Both the position numbers and the translations under genes were made by a program. DNA of 60,983 bases from Chara braunii (Eukaryota > Streptophyta > Charophyceae > Charales > Characeae): the NCBI GenBank assembly GCA_003427395.1, contig BFEA01000399.1:479890-540872 (forward strand), in the 5' to 3' direction. This document shows, in pieces, positions 1 to 10,641 of this stretch (positions within the stretch are counted from its first letter, which is position 1; every line of letters starts with the position of its first letter). The notes under the pieces are model-generated. The model was not told where the DNA came from. It saw nothing but the letters and a program-made list of their open reading frames with translations, and ran no database searches.

Positions 1-85
1 ATCCTCCCTCAAAATAAACAAGAATTTAAACCCCTTCAATCAGGCAAACCCTCTGAGTTAACTAGGGTAGCCATACCATTCACAC

Positions 86-227
86 TAGAAACAATGCCTG
101 GTTCCCCAGAAAACAATCAAATAAACACAGCGACTAGACCATTCACAGTAGAAACAATGCCTGGTCCTTCAGAAAACAGCCAAATAAACATAGCCCTGAG
201 CCATTCACAGTAGAAACAATGCTCAGG
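86..227 (-). repeat. LTR hairpin family 1, left copy (three units)
   Basis: Three units carry a core close to CATTCACAGTAGAAACAATG. In each the inner CATT and AATG pair. The outer flanks pair differently in each unit: GACTAG with CTGGTC at 132-165, and CCTGAG with CTCAGG at 195-227. The first unit (86-118) has only a weak outer stem. The same family occurs at 18998-19301 in the other LTR. Confidence 0.6.
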
Positions 228-2204
228 CTTTGGTTGACCCTGTCAATCACAAACAATATGCCTTCCTCCTACCTTTCCCAAGTTCATCCTTAGTCTGCAT
301 TCAAACAGAACAAAGTAGAAACTTAGGCTTCACTCTCACACATTCTTTCCAGTTAGTCTGATTGGTCCTGAAGAGAAAACAAAAACCATAGGGACAATCG
401 CATGCATACAGTAGTCATACTGCAGGGGGATAGACAAACATAGGTGATAGTGGGTTATATAGATGAAAAAATAGTATACCTGAAAGTTCCCTGACTCCAG
501 AACCTCGCCTAGGTTCCGGCAGAGCTCCCGCAATCGGTGGGTGGACTTCCCACAGAGTCTTGATGCGGGCCTACGGGTTGCAATCCTGCCTGCCGCCTTC
601 CCCTCGTAACCAACAGACTAGACTTAGATTTTGAAAGATAGAAAGAGGAAGGTGTGAGACTCTCAGATCCAGGAAAGGTGCTCTCAGACTCGCAGGAGAG
701 GGCCTTGATATCCTGACTCGCCTGAGGACCCCGCAATGGTAGCCAGAAGCGCGCAACGGCTTGGTCAACACTGAGTCAACTACCGAAGTCAAACCCCTGA
801 NGATCCCNCNAGTTGCANCAATAACCCTNCTTCAAAGGACTNCGCCTCCCTATACCACANCTTCGTTTCTCATGGCGNAAATGNAGTAATCACACAGCCN
901 CAATCAATCGTACTCACGCAGTGCAACAGTCCGTTGTAGGCTCACCAACCGCTGCCGCAACAGAAAACACGGTTAGAACAGGTAACCTAACGCATAACGA
1001 TGGGTATCGCTCGCAGCGGTCCGCTGCAGCCTTTATACACAGTTAGCAGCACAGCCACCCTTGGTAAACATGGCAACTGCTGCAGTAAGGGCGAGACCAA
1101 GGCTAACAGCTGAGCACACAGTAACGGGGCATGCAGTGGTAACGCAACAACGGTATCTGCAGCAGCCAAATTCCCCAACTGGGCCAAACTTTCACAACAA
1201 CTTTAGCAGCGACGCAGTCTGTTGCCACTCATAGCTACAACCAAGGCATGCATAGGTAAGTTCTCCTTCTCCGAGAGTTATTTCGGCTCTTGCTCTTGTT
1301 GCTCTACCTCACCCGGTACGTGTGCTCATACCTCCCTGTCCCATTCACTCGCTTGCACATGCTCACCCGTGCGTATAGCTGCTCTCCCGATGCATAGTCC
1401 GTCATCACCCCTTCCGCATGGTTGTATTGCCCGACAGGCCAGTCCTCAGTCCTGCGGCTATTTGTCAGTACTCCTAGCAACCAGATGGGAAGGATCGCAG
1501 TGGAACTTTTCGCTAAACCACAGCCGACTGCCGTCCTCCTATCCCATAGCTGCCCGACCCCGTTATTTCCCAGCGGCCAAAGTGGATGAATCTACTGCTC
1601 GAACACGGCGACCTTTACTGCCATTCCAGCCATGCGACCGGTGAGTTGTCTCTCCCAACACCGCTCGTCCCGGATGCTTCAATCGACGGGATGAGCAACT
1701 CACCGGCCAACAGGTGAGTACCCAAACGCTCGACTCCCTCTTCACGGTCGACCCCTTCGCCCCTTCTGCTTTCCTTCCGCCGTTTTCCCGGTTCTTTCTC
1801 TGTGATAGGAGGAACACAGGTAAGTTCACATTGTAGTGGTCTGGTCCCGTCGAGCTTTTCTCCTGTCTTGCATACTGGTTCAAAAGGACAGGCGTACTTG
1901 ACCAGCATTACGGCCAGGTTTAACTGTACACTAACCAAACCGCCGCGCGCAGCCTCTGATAGACAGGTGAGTCCAATCTCGTTCCTTTCTCTCTCTGAGT
2001 CGCAATGAATCTATCGAAAAACTGCAGAAAGACACGCTACCATCCCGACACTCCTTAGACAAGCGAATTCGTTATAAATCTACCGCTAAAACGAGGCTNG
2101 GTGCATCCGCACCTTNCCANCCCATTTTCAGTCNCAGTCCTCCCCTCCTACTTACCNACTAACTTTCTNTTTACTAACTCTTCGACCAAACTAACTGTAC
2201 GATT

Positions 2205-2830
2205 GGGTTTGCGACCCCCGAAAACCCCAAAATTGAGTCCTCCCTCGCCCGTTTTCATCACAAAACGGGCGAGATTCACAATTGCACCTCTCACTTTCTC
2301 CNTCCCATCGCTATCTCCGCGCACGAGTTTNTCTTTCTATCTCCAAGTCTACTAACCCCTCACTAAGTCTAACCTCTTATTTGCGTTCGCCCAAGGTAGA
2401 AACCCCTANTTCGAAACTCCACTTGCCAAAAANGGCAGAGAGACTATCGAANTAACATAATTTCTCTCTCGTTNATTCCCCTTCCGCCATAGCCCCTCAC
2501 GCAAGCTNCTCCCTACTAACTCCGCGATCTNCTACTTATCTCCCCAATCCAACTACATATTCGGGGTCGCCCGCCCCGCAAGCCCCTATCCCAGCTTTTA
2601 CTTCACTCGATTCTACCAAGAATCGAGTGGTATCTCGTTTTCTTCTTCCCGTTTTTCCTCTTCTCCGCCATAGCCCAACGCAGCCCTTTCCTGAACTAAC
2701 TCCTGACTCACTAACTCACCGCTAAAAACTGACCACAGATTCGAGATCGCCTTGTCCGAAAACCCCTATCTAGACTCTTCCCCCGCTCGATTCTGTCAAG
2801 AATCAAGTGATAACTCGATTTTTCTTGTTC
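2205..2830 (-). repeat. LTR hairpin family 3: about 178-bp units with different hairpin stems
   Basis: Four diverged units lie about 175-185 bp apart. Each has a C-rich run ending in a form of AAACCCC, followed by a hairpin. Perfect stems are visible at 2244-2273 (12 bp, loop CATCAC) and 2604-2629 (10 bp, loop TACCAA). A third at 2784-2809 (loop TGTCAA) has two stem mismatches here but a perfect 10-bp stem in the other LTR at 21857-21882. A weak TGCC/GGCA stem sits at about 2424-2437. The stem sequences differ but stay self-complementary, and the loops stay six bases long. Confidence 0.65.
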
Positions 2831-2925
2831 ACCTCATTCCCGAGTGCCCCTGACCCGAATTCGCGCCCACATTCAGTTTTTTTTTCCTAATCTTTTCTCC
2901 CTTACTTTACATGCACCCTGCACCG

Positions 2926-3264
2926 GGCTCCGTCCCAATCCATTTGCTCTCCCGCTGCCTTCTCCTATTTGCCTCTACCATAGCCCGCTCGCCTGAGCCA
3001 TCTCTCCAATAGGTAAGTTGCCGCCCCCGTTTCCGCCAAGTAAGCTCCCTCACTCTCTCTATTGCTGCGCTGCCTGTCCTCCGCTCCTACTGTTAGCGCA
3101 GCACCCGACACCCGCAATGGCCTGGTCTCATTACTCGACAATCCTTGCTACTCCGTTCCCCTATACCGCGCAGTGCCGGCCCGACGGCACGTAAATGTTA
3201 AGACCCAGAAAAGCGTCCGGCCGTCGGACCTCGTCCTGATTTATGCACTTTATCCTTACGCAGG
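2926..3264. other. About 340-bp segment present in left LTR only
   Basis: The two LTRs align on both sides of this segment, but in the right copy CTGCACCG (21991-21998) runs straight into the sequence found at about 3265 here. Short GGCC-like sequences at the edges suggest a deletion in the right LTR by short-repeat recombination, rather than an insertion in the left. Confidence 0.6.
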
Positions 3265-3384
3265 GGCCATGCTAAACTTCTCTGTATCATTCCAATTTTA
3301 ACGGATGTCCGGAGGACACAGCCTGGGCCGCGGGGTCAATTGGACCCGGCACCCCCCCAGGTAATTCAAAATTTTTAGTTTTAC

Positions 3385-3470
3385 TCACCAAGTTCCATCA
3401 CCTGAATTCGAACACAAGTCTGCATTTCAACAGTTCATGGGTTTACCCACTGAGCTTGGCCCTTAGGCCC
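3385..3470 (-). other. tRNA-like sequence inside the LTR
   Basis: Read on the minus strand, AGCTCAGTGGGT resembles a tRNA A box and D arm. About 35 bases later GTGTTCGAATTCA resembles a B box and T loop. A TTGAAAT loop would give anticodon GAA, but the anticodon stem does not pair properly and no acceptor stem is evident. It is either a degenerate tRNA/SINE insertion fixed in the LTR or a remnant pol III promoter. The equivalent copy is at about 22125-22210. Confidence 0.4.
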
Positions 3471-4411
3471 CGGGTGTAATCACGGCCCTGCGTCCCAAGG
3501 CAAAACGGGGCGCGGCCCCGACACAGCCACAAAAACAGTTTGTAATTGCTCTTCGGGCATCCCTGCGGATACAACACACCCCCGGGCGCTGCTACCGCAG
3601 TCTCGCGCCCTCGGGATACGACAAACAAAACAGATAGGGGAAATAGGATAAAATAGCAATAGGGTCGGGGAACAACGGGCTGCTAGCGCCTCGCCAGCCC
3701 CCGCTGACCGGGCGCGTCGCTGCGCCTGCAAACAAAAACCGAGGGGGATAACCCTGTCCGCCCTCGACCCCATCGGTTCCTTCCACGACGCTCCGCTACA
3801 GTTGCTGCGTCGACGCCCGCTGCCCTCGATCCTCAAACCTTCGTTGTAATAGTCCGATGCCGTAACCTATAGGGCTAAGCCGAAGCCTGAGACCAAAACA
3901 CGCCGGGTGCCATATAAGACGGTGCGGCGCGGCGCTTTGGGCCAATAAAACGGCTGCGTGGCTCTTAGTGCCCGCGCAGGTTCGCTTATACCGTGCCATA
4001 ATTGCCCCGCGCACCATCCTACGATACCCCGCTCACCGCACGAAAGTCGCGCCGTCGTTGCCGATGGCGTCGTCGGGATCGTTCTCCGCAAGCGCGTTCG
4101 ACTCGGTCAAAAGTACCAATCAAAAGAAAATATTCTTAATTTCCTGCTTAATCAAAAATAAATAGTAAATAATATCACCTAAGCAAAACGACCGAGGTCC
4201 GGACCGGCTTTACGATCAACAACAGAAAAAATTCACGCACGTCTTTAAGCCTGCGCGCCCACGCACTTGCTATTGTGGTCAACCACCTAGTCAACGTAAT
4301 TACAGGTGCAGCCGTGCTTAGCGCGGTATCCTTAAACTCTAAACCAAAAACTGTTTTCTGTTACTTGCAAAAACCAGGGCGGATACCTTTGTAAGGGTAT
4401 TCGCACCGACA

Positions 4412-6338
4412 GCTTACCGGACCATATTAAGCGACGCCAAATCAGAGAGCTATAAATCCATCCACACTCCAAATGCTGACGAAAAAGCGAGCCAATCCGA
4501 TTAGCCGACAAACACAGGGTAGAGACCTCCATCAAACCATGCCTTCACAACTATATGCTGCCAGGTTTCTAACCTGGGCCTCTTACCGCCCAGAAATTAG
4601 TACTCTGACCGCATAAGTTCCAAAGACCTTCCCAATCGCCCTCTCCCTGGTCCTAGACAACCTTCGGCTTCTCGTTGGGTGTCCCTAGTCCTAGCAAAAA
4701 CTAGGGACGTGGGCCTTAACCAAGACCTTTGAAGGCACTCCGGCCTTCCTTCTCAGAAAATCTCTCGCAATCAAATACACATACGTATATACGTATACTT
4801 AATATCCGCTCAGCTCTTTCTGCAGTCTAGTACAAAAAAAGCTAAGTCTCCACCTTGGCCCACCATAGCCTGGCTGATCGGACAAGGACCACGGCCCACC
4901 GCATTATTATTTAGCAGCAGTACCCTCGTTGGTTACGCAACGATAGGTTTTCTTCTGATAAGCATTCAATCAGGATTTCCCCCAAAAATTCTCAACCATT
5001 ACTATCCCGCGGAGTAATTTCACTGGGGCGGGCACCCCCCCTTAAACTCTTACTCACGCGGTCTCGCAGCCAGGTTGCGCCGGCTAGCAGCCATCCAATG
5101 GGGTTACGCCCTAGAGGTACTAACTTATTTTCCGTTAGCTTGGCCTTTCTTCAATATGTCTCAGAATTAGCACCAGTCGTTAAACGGGGGCGTCGCAAAA
5201 CAAAAATCACTGGCCCACTGCGCGATACGCAGGGGTCTGAAGGCATTTACCAGCCCTTCCACAATAGGCATGGCATCCTTCGTACGCTTTCAAATAAAAT
5301 CACCGCTAAATCCACCAGGTCGTGACCCCTGACTTGATCAGAGCCAACAGCCACCCACCCTGAGACATCTCTCGTTTTGCACTCATTGCGACTTTCTCAA
5401 ACCTCCCAAACAAAAGTGACCCTTTTCGTCAGACTTTATCACCCATCAAACAACTTGTCATGCCATAAATCAGTTTACTCACTTTTGAAGGTGAGTCTTC
5501 CAACAACAACACCCCATTTTCCAAAAATCCAAGGGACTCTCATCATAAGACAAAACACCCCATCTTCCAAAAATCACAAGGGTTTTCGTTACATCACAAA
5601 ACATCATAAAACATTCCCCCTCCCCAAAATTCAAGGGGGTCCCATTATAAAATGAAACATCACTGAGCGACCATCTTATGGGTCCTCATCACAACTTAAG
5701 AAATCAATAATCAACATGGTAAGCATTCTGAGCCTCCAGGGCTCATAAATCTTCAAAATCCTCACAACCTTTCACAGACGGGCTGCTCTTCCTCCCCTTA
5801 TACTCTGCCTTATCAGCTGCCCGTGGGCAGGTCGCATAAGTATACCGAGGAGTAGACAGTTTTGTTTATAATCATATTCACAGTACCCATGACACATAAG
5901 AAGTTTTTCACACATTGTCCACACAAACTCATCATTCATCAGAGCACAACCACACATGTGAGAGAGACACGTGATCGTCACATATAAGAATGATCCCTGA
6001 AAGAAACCTCATCATAACATACACTCAGGGAAATAAAATGTCTCACACAGAAAAATGTCTCCAAATCATAACTCACTCAACTCAAGCCACACCAAACCTA
6101 CACTGACAACTACCCCCAGAATACATGTCAGATCTGTCTCTAAATGCCAGTGCGTAGGCCACCTAGATATGTACATGCCTCATCTAAATCACCCTGATCC
6201 TCAAGACCCTAGATCAGTACGAATACTAGAGTTTGTCTAAGAGGATATCACACAGAACCTAAGCTGATGCCTCACAAGATACCTGCCCACTTAGATAGAC
6301 AAAACCGGCCCTACCTCCTCAACTCTTCCTGGTTTTGC
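4412..6338 (-). other. 3' untranslated region of the giant element
   Basis: No open frame of note lies between the second Gag ORF and the 3' LTR. Visible structure is a 9-bp-stem hairpin at 4681-4708 (GTCCCTAGT with ACTAGGGAC) and three short tandem units at 5507-5660. A clear polypurine tract next to 4411 was looked for and not found. Confidence 0.5.
5507..5660. repeat. Three short tandem units in the 3' UTR
   Basis: Three diverged units of about 46-60 bp each start with a C run, contain CCAAAAAT or a similar A-rich core, and return to AAGGG before an ACAAAACAT-like tail. The C run and G run could pair, so each unit is a weak hairpin. Confidence 0.5.
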
Positions 6339-9032
6339 CTATAACTGAGCCCTAAGTCCATCTGTAAACTTTTCTACTATCCTACCCTGTCTATCATACA
6401 TCTTACCCCCTACCTCTGAGACCTTCCCTGTTGCCTTATCCTCAAGGAACTCGAGACAATCCAGAGCATGATGCACGTCCCTCTTGCAGTAAAAACATAG
6501 TTGATCGACCTTCCTCTTGAACTTCTTCTTCTTGGGCTGAGGAGGTGGTGATGAAGGGGATCCTATCAAGGAACTGACAACCCCCTGCTGCTCTGTCCCA
6601 GGAGCTGCGGTACTAACGACCTCCTGCTGCTCCATTCCAGGAACCGGTCCCCCAGACCTAGATCCAGTAGCCCAAGATCCCAGTCTGCTTCTCAAATCCC
6701 CTGTCGCTCTCCTCTCGAGTGTCTCTCCTGGCACTGCCATGGGCTGCTCCTCAATCTCCTCTGGCCCATACTCAGGCGTGCCCAACCTCTGGAGCCCCTC
6801 CTCGATGGCACCCTCCGCCTCAATCCCCATCTCTCTCTCAAGAGGCTCCTCTATCCTCTGCTCGGGTGAAAACAAACTCGCCTCCTCATGCATGGTATGC
6901 ACTGCCTCAAGGAGCACGCCCATGGATGCCTCTGCTGAGCCCTGAGACGGCTCACTGCTAGATGGTGGCCGCCCCTCCTCAACTACCAAAGGTACGACTG
7001 GGCCCGCCGCTGCTACTGGCAGTGTCGCGAGCTCGGTAGGGGCTATAAACTCGAATGCCTCTCTCTCCGCCTGTCTCTGGGCTCTCGCCTCCTCTGGCTC
7101 CAGGATAACCCTCCCCATAGGTGGCTCCTGGCGAGGCTCTGCTGCAGGTGGCTGTCCTGGCAATCCCTGTCCTGGCTGCCTTTGCTCTCCCTGCCTGCTG
7201 CTCTCTGGCCTGTCCACCTTTCCCTGGGCTTGCTGCGTCAGGCTCTCGATGATAGCGGCCTGGCTGACCACCAATACCCTGAGTTTCTGAATTTCCATCT
7301 CCATAGCCTCCAGGCGTACTCCATGGCTTGCTTCCTTCATCTTCTTCCCTGCCAGATCGCCTTCCAATAACAAGTGCCGGTCAAAAGTGGTCTTGGCCAG
7401 GAACTTGATTTTACGATCTAACCTCTCTTCCGCCTTTCTGGCTACCCCAAACCCGGCTCTGACTNGCGATGGAAGCTCCTCTCCTCTCTGCTCCCAGAAG
7501 TCCCTCCACATCTCAGGGATCTCCGGGGCCCCAGCTGGCGCGCTGGGTGGTTGGCTTGGGAGTGCTCCTGCTGCCTCCAATCTCTGCCTTTCCTGCTGCT
7601 GCTCCGGAAGTTCCCCTGCTGCCTCCAACCTCTGCCTCTCTCGCCATATCTCGTTTATCCTCCTGGTCCTTCTCGCCCTCTTTTCCTCTGTTGTCTCTCC
7701 AGCTGGTGCCCTTTCCCTCGTTCGGAGGTCGACCCTCTTTGGGATCTCTGCTTCCATCTCCTTCTCGGGTCGGCATGGCTTCTGGCGCGGCTCTGCAGGT
7801 GCTGGCTCTTCCAGGTCTGGGTGCTCCAGGGCATGAGCTGCTAGGTGCCTATCAATCAGGATCAAGGCTTCTCTCCTTACAGCTGCCTTCTCTCTCCTCC
7901 TTTCTGCCCTATCTTCTGGCGAAGGAGCCTTTTCTGATGACGGTAATGGGGCCTCCTCTCTCTGCAACCTCTCCTCCGCCTGGCGAGTGCTTCCTGGTGC
8001 ATCCCCGAGTCTCAAGCCCATCGCCGGCGTTTGAGGGGGCGTGTCCTCTCCAACCTCTATTACTTCCTTCCCTGTACGTCTCCCCTCATCGCCCAGCCCT
8101 CTATCTCGCTGAGTACCCTGGACCTCCTCCCGTGGCACCTCCTCCTGTGGCACCTCCTCCTGTGGCACCTCCTCTCGTGGCACCTCCTCTGCCTGCTCTC
8201 CATGCTCCTCACCCTGAGGCAACGCCCTCCACCGAGAAATATCTAAATGCGTCTCCAATTCCCTCAAGGGCCCCTCAGATGCTGGCGGCTCCTCCTGCGT
8301 GCGTGCTGGCGATCTCCTCAATCCACCCTCAGTAAAACGATGGAACTCCACCGGTCCCAATCCACACTCAGGGTACACCCCTCGCCCCTCAGCCTCTGGC
8401 TCCGGCTCTGACTCCTCCTCTCTCCTGGCTAGGGCCTTCCGTCCTCCTCGAGACGGTCTCGCCTCCCTGGGCTGAGGGTCCCTCGGCCTCTGACTCCTCT
8501 GACGCCTCTCGACTCTGGGTTGGGGGGTCTCTGGTCGTCCAAAGGTCTCTCTCAGATGTGCCCTGCAGCTTCCCCAATCCCGGGCCATGTCTCTGATTTG
8601 GCTAACCAGTGGCCTTTCCGCCTTCCTGGTCCAAAGTGGTAGTATCTGCATCCAATCATCTCTCGGTATGCCCTGCCCTTGCATGAACCACTCAAACGTG
8701 GGGAAGAAGTCCGACGCATTTCCAATCTCCAGGCGGATCGGCCTGCCATCAGGTCCCACAAGCGAGGGTCGCAACTCCTCCATCCTCATCTCCATCTCCT
8801 GCCTCGTCGTCGCCTGCCTACGAATCCTGACAATGGGCTCCTCGAACCTGCCTGCTCCCCTCAATCTCTCAATTGCCTGGGCCACGGACCAGCCCATATG
8901 CCTCGCATGCTCCCAAAAACTGTCCAGGAATAGCTCGATGTTCCCATCATTGTAGACCAGAGTACTCTCCCGATGGCGAGGCCCATGCCGCTCATATCCT
9001 CCTGATGCGCCCAACGGCCTCTGAGGAGACAA
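6339..9032 (-). CDS. Second Gag-like protein, downstream of integrase (open, 897 codons)
   Basis: This frame is uninterrupted for 897 codons although most of the upstream gag-pol is broken. The first 170 or so residues look like a retrotransposon capsid region (FLDSFWEHARHMGW, RFEEPI, FFPTFEWFMQGQGI). The middle is highly charged, Glu/Arg/Pro-rich and predicted coiled, with a five-residue EEVP(R/Q) repeat at about 8120-8185. Near the C-terminus a basic PKKKKFKRK stretch precedes an intact CX2CX4HX4C zinc knuckle (6456-6497). Together these indicate a nucleic-acid-binding structural protein rather than an envelope protein. The first codon here is TTG. There is no in-frame ATG until the HMGW motif about 45 residues in, so translation probably needs a spliced leader or a non-AUG start. 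One N (7465) gives an unknown residue. A captured Gag from another family is the main alternative. Confidence 0.75.
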   Translation of the reverse strand: MSPQRPLGASGGYERHGPRHRESTLVYNDGNIELFLDSFWEHARHMGWSVAQAIERLRGAGRFEEPIVRIRRQATTRQEMEMRMEELRPSLVGPDGRPIRLEIGNASDFFPTFEWFMQGQGIPRDDWMQILPLWTRKAERPLVSQIRDMARDWGSCRAHLRETFGRPETPQPRVERRQRSQRPRDPQPREARPSRGGRKALARREEESEPEPEAEGRGVYPECGLGPVEFHRFTEGGLRRSPARTQEEPPASEGPLRELETHLDISRWRALPQGEEHGEQAEEVPREEVPQEEVPQEEVPREEVQGTQRDRGLGDEGRRTGKEVIEVGEDTPPQTPAMGLRLGDAPGSTRQAEERLQREEAPLPSSEKAPSPEDRAERRREKAAVRREALILIDRHLAAHALEHPDLEEPAPAEPRQKPCRPEKEMEAEIPKRVDLRTRERAPAGETTEEKRARRTRRINEIWRERQRLEAAGELPEQQQERQRLEAAGALPSQPPSAPAGAPEIPEMWRDFWEQRGEELPSXVRAGFGVARKAEERLDRKIKFLAKTTFDRHLLLEGDLAGKKMKEASHGVRLEAMEMEIQKLRVLVVSQAAIIESLTQQAQGKVDRPESSRQGEQRQPGQGLPGQPPAAEPRQEPPMGRVILEPEEARAQRQAEREAFEFIAPTELATLPVAAAGPVVPLVVEEGRPPSSSEPSQGSAEASMGVLLEAVHTMHEEASLFSPEQRIEEPLEREMGIEAEGAIEEGLQRLGTPEYGPEEIEEQPMAVPGETLERRATGDLRSRLGSWATGSRSGGPVPGMEQQEVVSTAAPGTEQQGVVSSLIGSPSSPPPQPKKKKFKRKVDQLCFYCKRDVHHALDCLEFLEDKATGKVSEVGGKMYDRQGRIVEKFTDGLRAQL

Positions 9033-9040
9033 CAGGCATG
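9021..9040 (-). promoter_or_regulatory. Possible 3' splice site at the start of the second Gag ORF
   Basis: On the minus strand, CCTGTTGTCTCCTCAG ends exactly in the first codons of the 897-codon frame, which has no ATG of its own. A pyrimidine-rich tract ending in CAG is the consensus of a 3' splice site. The function is inferred from this position and the missing start codon. Confidence 0.4.
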
Positions 9041-9204
9041 GCTGTCTTCGTAAAGTCAGACCTGCTCAACAGGCGAAGGAGACAACAGGCACACATTGGG
9101 CTAAGCAAGCAGGTGATAATCAAGGCAAGCTCAGACCAGACCACACTCATGCAACATGCATCTTACCTAACCTACACACCCTATTATTTCTATTCTAAAG
9201 GCAG

Positions 9205-10626
9205 TCAGGTCATCTCTCTTACCTCTTTTCTTGCACCAAATTTCTTCAATCGCGTTCCAGATACCCAATCCTTCCACTCAGTCCAATTTAGCTCCTCAAT
9301 CTGGTACGCTCCGAAGTCTCCGACCCGTGCGATCCGGTAGGGACCTAACCATCTCTTATAGAGTTTCCTAGACCACTGCTTTTCCAACGATGAATCGTAG
9401 AGAAACACGACATCCCCAACTGCCAAGGGTACTTTCCTCAACCGCGCCGACTGATCCCATCGAGCCTTATCATCCATACGACTCTTCGCCACCTGATCAG
9501 ACGCCTCCTGGATCCTTTCTTCTATCGCCCCTATCTGTCGCGCCCGAATATCGAGCAACTCTTCAAATGACAGGTTAACTTCCAGATCCTGGCGCCTCCA
9601 TGTCTTAAGAAAGCTCTCGATAGGGAAGGTGGCGTGCCTTCCATACCACAGTGTCCCCGGTGCATACTTGGTGTATCTTTTTACTGTAATGTTCTCGACA
9701 AAGAAAGTCGCCCTTAGGTATCTTGGCCATTCATTAGGCCTACCTTCGGTCCACTTAGCCAGGAGACTCGTAATGGTACTATGTCCTCTCTCCACGGGAG
9801 CATTTGCCTGGGGGTGCGCGGCCGTGGTGTAGTTGGCTGCTACATCATACCTTGATAACAATTCTTGCACCTCCTGACAGGTAAACTCCAATCCCCTGTC
9901 CATTACAAATTCCCTGACGAAAGGATAGCGTAGGAAATACTCCTCGAGGCATCTCACTAGGACTGACCCGGTCTTTGTGCGAATAGCACGCCCGTCTACG
10001 AAACCAGACAGGTTATCGCGCGCATCGAAAATATAATTATAGCCTTGATCCCCAAGCGGCATAAAAAGTAGATCGAGATGCACTACAGCCCCCACCTCTC
10101 GCTCTAGCCTTGGATGCAACGGCTCTCCTTGCCTTAAACAGGATCTCTCTTGGCAGGGTACGCAAGATCGGCAGAACTTCCCAACCATATCCATCATCCC
10201 ATCCCAGTAGTATAGCTCACTTATCTTGGCATACGTGGCTTGTACCCCTTGATGCCCTCCTGCAATGCCATCGTGAAGCGCTGCTACGACGTCGATCTGA
10301 TGATTCCTACCGCAGACGACTCTCCTGGGATTCCCCATTTCTCTTCTCACGAAAAGGTGGCCGTCTCGTACTAAGTAGCGCTGCAGCATCCTCTCAGCCC
10401 TATCGCTTGCATCCTTTAGCCGTATTTCACATGACAAAAGAAGCCCCAGCTCTAGGTAGATCCCGCTGTACTCCTCTGCACGAAAGACCTCCTTAATCTC
10501 CCCCTCCTCGAACTCGTCGTCCTGACTCTCGGGCACTTCGTCCACATTCCCTGCCGGGTTCAACGAGCCTGACTGACCAAGGCTTTTCTGCAATAATGTG
10601 TTAACGAGAAGATACATTCCTCCCAT
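9205..10626 (-). CDS. Ty3/gypsy integrase
   Basis: This is an intact 473-codon frame starting with ATG. The zinc-binding HHCC region uses H118, H125, C155 and C158. The catalytic triad is present: D185 in HLDLLF, D243 in VMDRGLEF and E279 in HPQANAPVERGH. After the core comes a long helical stretch and a C-terminal domain with YKRWLGPYRIARVG, a GPY/F-type module; no chromodomain is seen. It integrates the element's cDNA into chromosomes. The frame is the same as RNase H upstream but is separated from it by a single TAA, so in an active copy it would be the C-terminal part of Pol. All catalytic residues are intact. Confidence 0.9.
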   Translation of the reverse strand: MGGMYLLVNTLLQKSLGQSGSLNPAGNVDEVPESQDDEFEEGEIKEVFRAEEYSGIYLELGLLLSCEIRLKDASDRAERMLQRYLVRDGHLFVRREMGNPRRVVCGRNHQIDVVAALHDGIAGGHQGVQATYAKISELYYWDGMMDMVGKFCRSCVPCQERSCLRQGEPLHPRLEREVGAVVHLDLLFMPLGDQGYNYIFDARDNLSGFVDGRAIRTKTGSVLVRCLEEYFLRYPFVREFVMDRGLEFTCQEVQELLSRYDVAANYTTAAHPQANAPVERGHSTITSLLAKWTEGRPNEWPRYLRATFFVENITVKRYTKYAPGTLWYGRHATFPIESFLKTWRRQDLEVNLSFEELLDIRARQIGAIEERIQEASDQVAKSRMDDKARWDQSARLRKVPLAVGDVVFLYDSSLEKQWSRKLYKRWLGPYRIARVGDFGAYQIEELNWTEWKDWVSGTRLKKFGARKEVREMT

Positions 10627-10641
10627 CAGGTCCTCATGCCG

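Larger units (their letters stand above)
1..4411 (-). repeat. 3' LTR of giant Ty3/gypsy element (truncated by window start)
   Basis: From about base 132 onward this segment is nearly identical to 19205-23145, so the two are the paired terminal repeats of one element. The homology stops exactly at CGACA (4407-4411). The other LTR begins TGTCG at 16118, giving a 5-bp terminal inverted repeat as expected for an LTR. The element reads on the minus strand, so this copy is the downstream (3') LTR and its own 3' end lies left of the window. It contains a covarying hairpin array (2205-2830), a tRNA-like segment (about 3385-3470) and a 340-bp segment missing from the other copy. I see no convincing polypurine tract to the right of 4411, which is unusual. 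Confidence 0.8.

Noticed and set aside
4540-4640. tRNA-like stretch near CCAGGTTTCTAACCTGGGCC
   Set aside because: It is a plain hairpin; A and B boxes at tRNA spacing are not found.
7469-8335. 288-codon plus-strand frame and similar frames opposite the second Gag
   Set aside because: They are antisense shadows of a GC-rich, repeat-containing minus-strand coding region and have no domain.
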